From positions 1-20,321 of the forward strand of contig CAZZHA010000010.1 of NCBI GenBank assembly GCA_964653685.1: DNA of 20,321 nucleotides, read 5' to 3'. The DNA comes from DATKWU01 sp964653685. GTDB lineage: Bacteria; Patescibacteriota; Microgenomatia; PFEM01; JAHIFH01. This document shows, piece by piece, positions 1 to 6,387 of this stretch. The position numbers and the translations under genes were made by a program. The notes under the pieces are model-generated. The model saw nothing but the letters and a program-made list of their open reading frames with translations, did no database searches and was not told the origin of the DNA. Every line of letters begins with the position of its first letter. The stretch's first letter is position 1.

Positions 1-3
1 GGG

Positions 4-86
4 TGGACGGAGAGGGAGTCGAACCCTCACGGCTCAAAGCCATACACTCCTGAAGCGTACGCGTCTGCCAATTCCGCCATCCGTCC
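4..86 (-). tRNA. tRNA-Leu (anticodon CAG)
   Basis: Read on the minus strand, this folds as a class II tRNA. A 7-bp acceptor stem pairs GGACGGA (86-80) with TCCGTCC (11-5), and the discriminator A is at 4. The D arm reads GCGGAATTGGCAGACGC. The anticodon stem TACGC/GTGTA encloses the loop TTCAGGA, so the anticodon is CAG (window 50-52). There is a long variable arm (TGGCTTTGAGCC) and a T arm GAGGG-TTCGACT-CCCTC. The long variable arm plus CAG identifies leucine. The bases after the discriminator are CCC, so the CCA end is not encoded and must be added after transcription. The gene lies just downstream of the solute-binding protein gene and has its own extended -10 element. Confidence 0.97.
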
Positions 87-98
87 GGATTTGATTGA

Positions 99-107
99 AT
101 TATAGCA
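99..107 (-). promoter_or_regulatory. Extended -10 promoter of tRNA-Leu
   Basis: On the minus strand this reads TGC-TATAAT, a perfect extended -10. It ends 12 nt before the first base of tRNA-Leu. No good -35 hexamer is found 17 nt upstream, which is usual for extended -10 promoters. The same nine bases precede secG. Confidence 0.6.
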
Positions 108-124
108 AAAATTGGTGGTCTTTT

Positions 125-1447
125 CTATTTTCTCGAGAGGCTGTAAACCGTAGGATAAAAGAGGAAAACGGCGGGTGAATCCTCAACTAAAAATCTTTGA
201 AAATCCTGGTAAATTGTTTTTCTTTCATCCTGATTTAAGGTTTTTCTGCCGTCTTCTAAGAGTTTATCTAATTTCGGGCTTTTATATTTACTCAGATTAG
301 TTATCTGGGTTGAATGCCAGAGAACGTATTGGTCTGGATCCCGGGGAATTTGTTGATTAACGAGAATAACTTCATATTCTTCGTCTGGACTGTTAATGAA
401 TTGAATTTCGGTTTCAATCCCTAGTTCCTGCCAATCACTTTTGATTTGTTCAGCAATATTGGCTAATGAGGGAATAGTTGAAAGCTTAATCTGTTTAATG
501 ATTTCTTCTCCATCCTGGCCTAGTAAAGTTCTAGCGTTTTCTAAATCTTTATCATAGGGTTTGACGGTGCTGTTGTAAGCCCAAGAATCTGGGTTATAAG
601 AACCTAAAGCTCTCGGTTCCCATCTTTTTTCAATCGCATAGGCCAGAGCTTGACGAATCGGTTTATCAGCGAATTTGTCTAATTGGGTATTGAAAAAAAG
701 AGCGGTATAGCGATCATATTTAACACCTTTCTCAATCTTAGTATTACTCCAGTTTTCCAATTCACCTGGGATCAGAATTTCTTCGAGATAATCAACCTCG
801 CCTAGTTTGTAGCCGGTTTTGGCTGATTCCTCATTAGGAAAAAAATGGAAGATAAGATTGGGTTTTGAACGGTCTTTGGCTGGTACCAGAATTAATTTTC
901 TGATTATTTGGCCGCTCCTTTCGATTTTCTTTGTTTTATAATCACCTAAGCCAATCAGATTATTTTTGAAAACCGGCCGGGAGACAACAGCCGGGAAAGG
1001 AGAAAAAGATTCTTTTAATTCAAATTTGATGTGGTGGTCATCAAGAACGGTAACGCTGACATCACTGAAATTGTAATTAATATCCTTGGCTAAGACTTCA
1101 CTGCCATCATGCCAGCGGACGTTTTCTTTAAGGGCAAAAATATAAATTTTACCATTTTCACGAACTTCCCAAGACTCAGCTAAACCTGGTTCGACTGACC
1201 CATCTGGTAAAGGAATCGTTAAACCATAACTGATTAAACTGGTAATTTCATAAGGAAGATTGGTTAAATTGTATCTGCCGGCTAGCCCAATTTTTTCCTG
1301 GCGCTTAATGGGGTTTAAACTGATTAGTTTAGGGAGAAAAAAGGCAGTTAAGATAGTTACTGTCAAGGAAATGAGAATGATGCGGCGGTGCTTTTGCCAA
1401 AAGGCGCGGATTAAGCGAACGTAATAACGAGGTTTAGCAATCCTCAT
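125..1447 (-). CDS. Membrane-anchored family-5 solute-binding protein
   Basis: The 440-residue protein belongs to the peptide/nickel-type extracellular solute-binding family (SBP_bac_5). A basic N-terminus (residues 1-22) and one hydrophobic segment (about 23-39) precede a soluble domain. That domain shows the family pattern: GLAESWEV near residue 90, WHDGSEVLAKDI near 110-120, and the C-terminal part with RQALAYAIEK (about 265-275) and SDWQELGIETEI. The anchor has no lipobox cysteine, so the protein is probably held by an uncleaved helix facing outward. At 440 residues it is shorter than the usual 500-550. The gene overlaps secG by 4 nt (ATGA), so the two are probably translationally coupled. 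No permease or ATPase gene is in the window, so the ligand cannot be assigned; oligopeptides are a family-based guess. Confidence 0.85.
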   Translation of the reverse strand: MRIAKPRYYVRLIRAFWQKHRRIILISLTVTILTAFFLPKLISLNPIKRQEKIGLAGRYNLTNLPYEITSLISYGLTIPLPDGSVEPGLAESWEVRENGKIYIFALKENVRWHDGSEVLAKDINYNFSDVSVTVLDDHHIKFELKESFSPFPAVVSRPVFKNNLIGLGDYKTKKIERSGQIIRKLILVPAKDRSKPNLIFHFFPNEESAKTGYKLGEVDYLEEILIPGELENWSNTKIEKGVKYDRYTALFFNTQLDKFADKPIRQALAYAIEKRWEPRALGSYNPDSWAYNSTVKPYDKDLENARTLLGQDGEEIIKQIKLSTIPSLANIAEQIKSDWQELGIETEIQFINSPDEEYEVILVNQQIPRDPDQYVLWHSTQITNLSKYKSPKLDKLLEDGRKTLNQDERKTIYQDFQRFLVEDSPAVFLFYPTVYSLSRK

Positions 1448-1665
1448 TGAGCAAAGATATTAACAACAGAGATGAGTAGAAAGCCGATAGCCAGACCAAT
1501 TGTGGTCAAAAAGAGAATCTTTTCGACCCCTCTTTTTGATCGATAGGATTCACCACCAGCCCCACCAAATAAATTGCCTAAGCCAGTCCCCCGAGCTTGT
1601 AAGAGAATCGTCGTAATCAAGCCAATTGAAAAAACTATTTGGAGAATGGTTAAGAAATTGTTCAT
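1444..1665 (-). CDS. secG: Protein-export membrane protein SecG
   Basis: This is the small subunit of the SecYEG translocon, which stimulates protein export. The 73-residue protein has two membrane segments (about 3-23 and 50-70). They are joined by the diagnostic cytoplasmic loop LLQARGTGLGNLFGGAGG, and ESYRSKRGVEK follows before helix 2, as in other SecG proteins. I chose the ATG at 1665; an in-frame TTG lies one codon upstream. The gene overlaps the downstream solute-binding protein gene by 4 nt (ATGA). Its own promoter overlaps the end of the preceding holin-like gene. Its place among secreted and membrane proteins fits an envelope-biogenesis cluster. Confidence 0.93.
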   Translation of the reverse strand: MNNFLTILQIVFSIGLITTILLQARGTGLGNLFGGAGGESYRSKRGVEKILFLTTIGLAIGFLLISVVNIFAQ

Positions 1666-1680
1666 CAATGATCTGTTGGA

Positions 1681-1709
1681 ATTATAGCACTGCTGGTTAA
1701 AAAAGCCAA
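1681..1709 (-). promoter_or_regulatory. secG promoter
   Basis: On the minus strand: -35 TTGGCT (1709-1704), a 17-nt spacer, then TGC-TATAAT with the -10 at 1686-1681. The -35 lies inside the last codons of the holin-like gene. The predicted start site leaves a leader of only about 8-9 nt before the secG ATG, with no Shine-Dalgarno sequence in it. Confidence 0.6.
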
Positions 1710-2095
1710 AAAAGGAAGGTGGTTATTAAACTAATGAAAAAAGAAGAGATAGCAATAACCCAAATTTTAGCAAGATACATTTCAGGAATAATAAATCCCT
1801 GGTAGGCATAACCAGGAAAAGCGAAACCAATGATTTCCAGATAAGGGACCAGCAGAGTAACTAAATAGAGACTAAAAACATTAGCTACCCAACGAAAAGC
1901 CCCTAAAGTAATAAGATTAATAGGCAAGAGAAGAAGTTTGATTAAGGGCTTGATGGCTAAATTAATGCCAGTCAAGACAGCCGCTGTAAAAAGGAGACCT
2001 TGGTAGCCTCCAGAGACAATAAAACCCTCAACCGACTGACTAATAATAATAATGGCAGCCAGATTGATGACAAAAGAACGAATAACCTTTTTCAT
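1697..2095 (-). CDS. Phage-holin-4-2/YvlD-like four-helix membrane protein
   Basis: The 132-residue protein consists almost entirely of about four hydrophobic helices (roughly residues 6-26, 30-55, 60-85 and 105-131). The segment NLAIKPLIKLLLLPINLITLG (about 45-65) is the hallmark of the family named phage holin family 4 / YvlD. Most members are chromosomal and of unknown function; the holin label is a family name and does not imply lysis here. It starts within the stop codon of the transglutaminase-like gene (ATGA, 4-nt overlap), so the two are very probably co-translated and may act together at the membrane. Confidence 0.8.
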   Translation of the reverse strand: MKKVIRSFVINLAAIIIISQSVEGFIVSGGYQGLLFTAAVLTGINLAIKPLIKLLLLPINLITLGAFRWVANVFSLYLVTLLVPYLEIIGFAFPGYAYQGFIIPEMYLAKIWVIAISSFFISLITTFLFWLF

Positions 2096-3939
2096 TCTAG
2101 TTTTTTTGTACCACGTAATTTTCTTGATGTCAATTTAAAGATGGCCAGCGAGATAGCGGTTAGGAGAATTAACCCCCCAATGACTGGCAGAACTCCCTGC
2201 CAGATAAATGATTTAATTTTTATTGTTTGGTTATATTTTTGACTATCAAGAGAAAGATTAATTTTTGCTGAGCCAACTTCAAACCAGTTTTTGCTATAAA
2301 CTTCAATGGGAATCTCTTGCTTGGCAAAGGGAGGAATGAGAGCCGATTCGTCAGAGGAGGCAAAATTAATGGTAATCCCCTCTCCAGAGACATTAGTCGG
2401 CAAGTGATAGATGGCCGTTGGTCCTAAGTTATGGATAATAATATTTCCTTTTGTTTTCAGACCAGCAAAAATAGATTTGGGAAGAGCAAACTCTACTTCT
2501 ATTTTACTATCAGGCAGCTCTTTGAATTTACCAAAGCTGATTTGAATATTTTTGCCGCCATCTTCTTGGGTTCGATAGGAACCGGCGGGTGCAGGCAATT
2601 GACTATCAACCCCATGGATAACAAAAGCAAAGTGGTTCAAATCAGCCTTATGAAAGAAATCGACACCGCCAGTTGTTTTTTCCCAAGTCGGATCAACTGG
2701 CACCCAAATCTTTTTTTCGTCATCCCAATATTCTGGCCAGGAATGGAGGACATCAGCGACTAGACTCAAAGGTCGGAGTTTAGGATTGGTGGTGTAGGCA
2801 TAGCCATTAATCTCTCTGGCTGGAATGCCTAGAGTCCGGGCTAAGCTGACAAAAAGATCAGTAAATTCCATACAAATTGATTGGTCAGGTTCTTCTAAGG
2901 CAGCCAAAGCTCCTTTTCTTTCGGTGCCTTCTTTGACTTGGTCAAAATCATAGCCCAGGTAATCAACCACAAAATCATAAACGTCTTCAATTGACTTTAA
3001 TTGACTGGTAATCTCTTTTATTTCTAGATAATTGACTGGCCAGTATTCTTGTTCTTGGAGATTTTTTTGGAGAGTTTCTTGACTAGTGGTTGGGAAATTC
3101 TTTTGGGGTTGAGAAAAGACTTTTACTTGCCCTGTAGCTTGAATGTTTAATTTCTGGTTACCTGATAAGGCGTAATTGGCCAGCCAGTTACCATCCTCAT
3201 CCACCCGAACATTAGTTGGTTTTGGCTCGAGCGATTCATAATAGACTTTTTGATAGGCTGTATCTGGAGGCAAGGCAATTTCCGTAGTCACTGGAGTGAG
3301 ACGGTCATTTTTAAGGTGATAATCAAAGATAAAATCAAAAACCTGAAATTGACCAAAAGCAGCACTGACACTTGATTGAACCAATTGGTTTTTAGTAAAA
3401 CTAAAAACTTGAAAATTTTCTTCCAAGCTAATCGAAATCGGTTGAGGGCTGATATAGGCAGTCGCCCCAAAACTGGTCGGAACCGCTAATTGGAGCTGAT
3501 AATCATTCATTTCGGCGGCATTAGCTAATTTAGGTACCGAAACTTCCCAGACTTGGCCAGTCTTATCAACTAAATCAGGGGCATCATAAGAAACAGTGAA
3601 GTCAAGCGTCTTGCCAGTGCCAACCACTTCTTGATTGAATTTAAGATTGATTTCGGTTGAATCAGAGGTTTGTTTAAGATCAATTTCTAAAGGGCCGAGA
3701 TCATCTCTCGCCTTAATATTTTCAATCTGACTAGTTTGGAAGAAAAGAGAGTATTGGGTGGCATAGACATTAGAGAGTTTATTGGTTAAAGAAATATTCT
3801 GGGTGACCTGAGTCAGGCCATTGGGATTAACCTGGTAACGGACTTGATAGGAGGTTTCAAATTCTTCAGAAGCCAAAACTAAAGATGAAGAAAAAAAGAA
3901 AAAAAATATAAATATCAAGGAAATAATTAATTTCTTCAT
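2092..3939 (-). CDS. Secreted, membrane-anchored transglutaminase-like protein
   Basis: The 615-residue protein starts with a signal peptide (MKKLIISLIF plus a hydrophobic run to about residue 22, likely cleaved after VLAS). A long beta-rich extracellular region follows (about 25-300), then a transglutaminase-like core (about 310-440) and a second beta domain. A C-terminal membrane helix (about 580-602) ends in a basic tail (SRKLRGTKKLE). The papain-like triad is visible: Cys356 (SICMEF), His399 (DVLHSWPEYW) and Asp416 (VPVDPTW). Such proteins are usually peptidases or protein cross-linkers at the cell surface; the substrate is unknown. The frame stays open for 77 codons upstream, but that extension begins with TTG and lacks the adjacent -10 signal, so I chose the ATG directly before the signal peptide. 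The gene is coupled to the following membrane protein gene by an ATGA overlap. Confidence 0.85.
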   Translation of the reverse strand: MKKLIISLIFIFFFFFSSSLVLASEEFETSYQVRYQVNPNGLTQVTQNISLTNKLSNVYATQYSLFFQTSQIENIKARDDLGPLEIDLKQTSDSTEINLKFNQEVVGTGKTLDFTVSYDAPDLVDKTGQVWEVSVPKLANAAEMNDYQLQLAVPTSFGATAYISPQPISISLEENFQVFSFTKNQLVQSSVSAAFGQFQVFDFIFDYHLKNDRLTPVTTEIALPPDTAYQKVYYESLEPKPTNVRVDEDGNWLANYALSGNQKLNIQATGQVKVFSQPQKNFPTTSQETLQKNLQEQEYWPVNYLEIKEITSQLKSIEDVYDFVVDYLGYDFDQVKEGTERKGALAALEEPDQSICMEFTDLFVSLARTLGIPAREINGYAYTTNPKLRPLSLVADVLHSWPEYWDDEKKIWVPVDPTWEKTTGGVDFFHKADLNHFAFVIHGVDSQLPAPAGSYRTQEDGGKNIQISFGKFKELPDSKIEVEFALPKSIFAGLKTKGNIIIHNLGPTAIYHLPTNVSGEGITINFASSDESALIPPFAKQEIPIEVYSKNWFEVGSAKINLSLDSQKYNQTIKIKSFIWQGVLPVIGGLILLTAISLAIFKLTSRKLRGTKKLE

Positions 3940-3946
3940 CTTTTCT

Positions 3947-3952
3947 ATTTTA
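3947..3952 (-). promoter_or_regulatory. -10 box of the transglutaminase-like gene
   Basis: The minus strand reads TAAAAT, followed by 7 nt and then the chosen ATG at 3939. A start site at the usual distance would fall on or next to the ATG, predicting a leaderless mRNA. The -35 is weak (TTGTTT at a 19-nt spacing). Confidence 0.4.
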
Positions 3953-4114
3953 ACATCTTTAACATCAAGAAAAACAAAATCCAGAATATTTTGACAAAAA
4001 CCAGAAAAAAGATTAAAATTAGACCCAGAAAACTCGCTCTTTTCATTTTTACTGACAATCCCAGCAAAGGCGCTGTTAGGACATATAAAATGGATGTTAG
4101 CAGTTAGAAAAAGA

Positions 4115-4126
4115 GAGGAGACGAGG
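4115..4126 (+). promoter_or_regulatory. Shine-Dalgarno region of the cysteine-rich gene
   Basis: GAGGAG (4115-4120) lies 9 nt before the ATG at 4130, and a second GAGG follows at 4123-4126. This purine-rich leader decides the start against the in-frame ATG at 4094, which has no ribosome binding site. A possible -10 (TATAAAAT, 4084-4091) lies upstream. Confidence 0.6.
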
Positions 4127-4129
4127 AAA

Positions 4130-4390
4130 ATGAAGCTCGCGCCGAAATGTACGTGCGGTACGATTGGCAAGCCGCCGGGTAAGTATAGGATATCCTTGAG
4201 GCCGTCGAAACCAGGTAAGCCAAAAGGAAAGTGTATGGGAAAGTCTATGTCCCCAAACCCGGGAAAGTTGGTTCGTTGCGATAATGAGCCAACTTGTGCT
4301 TGCAGTCGATGCTATCTGCCGTTCTGTGAATCATGCTTCCCAAAGCATGATTGCAAAACAGGAAGGACAGATTTAGCAGAAGGAGGCTGA
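4130..4390 (+). CDS. Small cysteine-rich zinc-finger-like protein, unrecognised
   Basis: The 86-residue basic protein is not one I can name. It begins with KCTCG. A Pro/Gly/Lys-rich middle with one isolated Cys follows (KPGKPKGKC), then a dense metal-ligand cluster near residues 49-74: C-x5-C-x-C-x2-C-x4-C-x2-C-x3-H-x-C, ending FPKHDC. The last part resembles the C-x2-C-x4-C-x2-H/C...H-x-C spacing of AN1 or B-box-like treble-clef fingers, so zinc binding is likely. My hand count gives about 50% GC for the gene, clearly above its neighbours. Codons such as AGG, CCG and CTC are frequent. It is isolated on the plus strand between divergently arranged genes, has a strong ribosome binding site, and is followed 3 nt after its stop by a large stem-loop. 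Function is unknown; regulatory or nucleic-acid binding is possible. Confidence 0.6.
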   Translation: MKLAPKCTCGTIGKPPGKYRISLRPSKPGKPKGKCMGKSMSPNPGKLVRCDNEPTCACSRCYLPFCESCFPKHDCKTGRTDLAEGG

Positions 4391-4393
4391 GAT

Positions 4394-4466
4394 AGCTGGG
4401 GAGAGAAAAATCGGGTGAAATCATCACAGGGTTTCTAGAACCCTTTCATCCAATCTCTCCCCAGCT
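4394..4466 (+). terminator. Three-tier stem-loop after the cysteine-rich gene (terminator or structured RNA)
   Basis: A perfect 13-bp outer stem pairs 4394-4406 (AGCTGGGGAGAGA) with 4454-4466. Inside it an 8-bp stem pairs 4413-4420 (GGGTGAAA) with 4444-4451 (one G-U). Innermost, GGGTT (4429-4433) pairs with AACCC (4439-4443) around a 5-nt loop. The tail CGTGTCTTATTTTCC is only moderately U-rich. The position directly after a stop codon and before the lexA promoter fits a terminator. Its size and nested design are more than a simple terminator needs. Confidence 0.6.
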
Positions 4467-4484
4467 CGTGTCTTATTTTCCCTC

Positions 4485-4513
4485 TTGACAAGGTTTTTTT
4501 CTTCGGGTATTGT
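4485..4513 (+). promoter_or_regulatory. lexA promoter
   Basis: A perfect -35 TTGACA (4485-4490) is followed by a 17-nt spacer and the -10 TATTGT (4508-4513). Only 8 nt separate the -10 from the lexA ATG at 4522. Transcription would therefore begin at or within about 2 nt of the start codon (leaderless). No Shine-Dalgarno sequence is present. I see no classical SOS-box palindrome in this short region. Confidence 0.65.
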
Positions 4514-4521
4514 TAGGGTAG

Positions 4522-5136
4522 ATGCCAGTCACTCTTTACAAACGCCAAAAACAAATTCTTGATTTTATTTCCCAATATATTCAGAAAAATGGTTATTCGC
4601 CGACTTTAACGGAAATTGCTGAAGCGATTAACGTTTCTTCTTTGGCCACGGTTCACGAGCATTTAGCGGCTATGGAGAAAAAAGAGGTGATTAAACGCTA
4701 TGAAGGTTCGGTTCGGGGAATTGAATTGATTAATAAAAAACTTGGTCAATTAACTAAAGGAATTGAATTACCAATCTTAGGTTTTATTGCCGCTGGTAAA
4801 CCAATTGAACCTTTTACTGATCCCAACGCTTTAGCTCATGTTTCCCCTTCTCTCTTAACCGGTAAAAAGCGGGCTTTTGTTCTTCAGGTTAAAGGCGAGT
4901 CAATGATTGACGAAGGTATTCTGGATGGCGATTACGTGGTGATTGAAGAACAGGAAACCGCTAAAAACGGTGATATTGTGGTGGCTTTATTGGAAAATGG
5001 TTTTGCTACTTTGAAGCGCTTTTTTAAAGAAGCGACTCGGGTTCGTTTAGAACCGGCTAATGCCGCCATGTCGCCTATCTTTGCAAAGAAAGTTATGATT
5101 CAAGGGAAAGTAGTCGGAATTATTAGAAGGTTTTAA
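4522..5136 (+). CDS. lexA: LexA repressor
   Basis: This is the SOS-response repressor that cleaves itself when RecA is activated. At 204 residues it is full length. The N-terminal winged helix-turn-helix (1-70) has the family signature YSPTLTEIAEAINVSSLATVHEHL. The peptidase domain holds the Ala91-Gly92 cleavage bond (FIAAGKPIEP), catalytic Ser127 in GESMIDEGILDGD, and catalytic Lys165 (ATLKRF). All residues for autocleavage are present, so it should be functional. The start is the ATG next to the promoter. It is monocistronic, and its 3' end overlaps the convergent dedA gene by 4 nt. The regulon cannot be told from the window. Confidence 0.96.
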   Translation: MPVTLYKRQKQILDFISQYIQKNGYSPTLTEIAEAINVSSLATVHEHLAAMEKKEVIKRYEGSVRGIELINKKLGQLTKGIELPILGFIAAGKPIEPFTDPNALAHVSPSLLTGKKRAFVLQVKGESMIDEGILDGDYVVIEEQETAKNGDIVVALLENGFATLKRFFKEATRVRLEPANAAMSPIFAKKVMIQGKVVGIIRRF

Positions 5137-5759
5137 AACTTCCCGATTTTCTCTTTGACTTTTGCCCAAACCGGCTGGCGGTAATCTCGCCAGAAATGAA
5201 TTGCTCCTGGTAAGATGGTGACCAAAATTACGGCCAGAATAATAAAAAGGAAATATTGGTCTATATTGGGAATCGTATTGCCAAGAATATAACCAGCTAG
5301 CGAAGTTACCAGAACCCAAAAAATTCCCCCAAAAATATTAAAGCTTAAGAAACGAAAGTAATCCATTTCGCCAACACCAGCAACAATTGGCGCGAAGGTT
5401 CGGATAAAAGGTATAAATCGAGCCAGCACAATGGTTTTGCCACCGTGTTTTTTGTAAAACTCATTGGCTTTAATAATATTTTTTTTATGAAAAAGCAAAG
5501 AATCTTCTCTTTTAAAGATTTTTGGTCCAGCTTTCCTACCAAACCAATAACCAACCGTATCGCCTAAGATGGCGGCTGCGATTGTCACTAAAATTAATAG
5601 TTTAATGTCCAGATAACCACGCGAGGCGAGTAAACCGGCCGTAATCAAAAGACTGTCACCTGGAAAGAAAAAACCAAAAAGCAAACCTGATTCAGCAAAA
5701 ATAATAAAAAACAGACCTAGGTAACCAGTGGTCAAAATTAGGTGTTCTAAATTAAACAT
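5133..5759 (-). CDS. DedA family membrane protein (VTT domain)
   Basis: The 208-residue integral membrane protein belongs to the DedA/VTT family; characterised members recycle undecaprenyl phosphate or act as lipid scramblases and proton-dependent transporters. Conserved features are visible: ESGLLFGFFFPGDSLL with Glu23 and Asp35, GDTVGYWFGRKAG (66-78), and ARFIPFIRTFAPIVAGVGEM with Arg114 and Arg120. The Glu-Asp spacing of 12 and the Arg-Arg spacing of 6 match the essential residues described in E. coli members. It starts 5 nt after the ferredoxin subunit gene and is the last gene of the long minus-strand series. It shares the palindrome TTTTAAAA with the end of lexA. A role in envelope lipid carrier recycling is family-based inference. 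Confidence 0.9.
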   Translation of the reverse strand: MFNLEHLILTTGYLGLFFIIFAESGLLFGFFFPGDSLLITAGLLASRGYLDIKLLILVTIAAAILGDTVGYWFGRKAGPKIFKREDSLLFHKKNIIKANEFYKKHGGKTIVLARFIPFIRTFAPIVAGVGEMDYFRFLSFNIFGGIFWVLVTSLAGYILGNTIPNIDQYFLFIILAVILVTILPGAIHFWRDYRQPVWAKVKEKIGKF

Positions 5760-5764
5760 GTTAA

Positions 5765-6004
5765 TTATTTTTTATCGACTCTGATTGCCCGTTCAGGACA
5801 ATTAACTTCACAAGTTTGACACAAATTACATTTATTGGCAAGGACTTTGGGAACTGGTTGATTGGCGATGCCTTTATCTTGACCAAAAATCAAAGCTTGA
5901 TTAGGACATTTGAGCAAACAGAGGCCACAACCCTTGCACAAGCCTTTAAAAACAGTCCAATTACCTTTTTTAACTTTAGTTGATTTGGGTTGAAAATCCT
6001 TCAT
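5765..6004 (-). CDS. korD: 2-oxoacid:ferredoxin oxidoreductase delta subunit (2x[4Fe-4S])
   Basis: The 79-residue ferredoxin-like subunit carries two complete [4Fe-4S] motifs: C23-x2-C26-x2-C29-x3-C33-P and C59-x2-C62-x2-C65-x3-C69-P. In four-subunit oxidoreductases this subunit passes electrons from the thiamine centre to free ferredoxin. It overlaps the gamma subunit gene by 4 nt (ATGA), as expected for a stoichiometric complex. The symbol follows the kor naming; por would serve equally well, since substrate preference cannot be read here. Confidence 0.9.
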   Translation of the reverse strand: MKDFQPKSTKVKKGNWTVFKGLCKGCGLCLLKCPNQALIFGQDKGIANQPVPKVLANKCNLCQTCEVNCPERAIRVDKK

Positions 6005-6387
6005 TTTTTCAGTTTATTTCCTAAGATTTTTTCGGTAATCATCTTAAGGGTAGTCAGTTTAATAATTTTAGTTTCTTTAACCAGTTCTTCTAACAAAGCA
6101 AGGTTCGAGCTGTTTTTTAAAATCTTGGTTTGCTTGCCTTGATAGTTTTTAACTCGGGACATGGCTTTTTCTGTAAGAATTGCCAAAACATCAGCGGTTT
6201 TAAATTTGGGGTAAGCGATTGGCTTTGAATCAATAATCACAAAAGCAATCGAAAGACCACCTCTTTGCTCAACCCCAAAATTAGGAATATAGGTGACTTC
6301 TTGACCTTCAGTAAAGGCTGATTGGGCGAGAATTTTGGCAACTGTTTGAACTCCCTGACCACCTTCACCGGCAATTAGAATTTTCAT
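6001..6387 (-). CDS. korC: 2-oxoacid:ferredoxin oxidoreductase gamma subunit
   Basis: The protein has 128 residues. The N-terminal GEGGQGVQT motif (7-15) and FGVEQRGGLS (37-46) are the hallmark of the gamma (CoA-binding region) subunit. The usual family length is about 175-190 residues, so the C-terminal part is shortened; residues 85-128 are Lys/Leu-rich and weakly conserved. It starts by TAATG overlap with the beta subunit gene, preceded by a good ribosome binding site (AGGAGA, about 7 nt from the ATG). It ends in an ATGA overlap with the delta subunit gene. Confidence 0.88.
   Translation of the reverse strand: MKILIAGEGGQGVQTVAKILAQSAFTEGQEVTYIPNFGVEQRGGLSIAFVIIDSKPIAYPKFKTADVLAILTEKAMSRVKNYQGKQTKILKNSSNLALLEELVKETKIIKLTTLKMITEKILGNKLKK

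Noticed and set aside
4094..4129. Upstream in-frame ATG of the cysteine-rich gene
   Set aside because: No ribosome binding site precedes it, while two purine-rich motifs precede the ATG at 4130.
3940..4170. 77-codon extension of the transglutaminase-like protein
   Set aside because: It starts with TTG, overlaps the cysteine-rich gene on the other strand, and would place the signal peptide internally.
4245..4427. Minus-strand frame opposite the cysteine-rich gene and stem-loop
   Set aside because: No recognisable content or start signal; it is a shadow of the gene and the palindrome.
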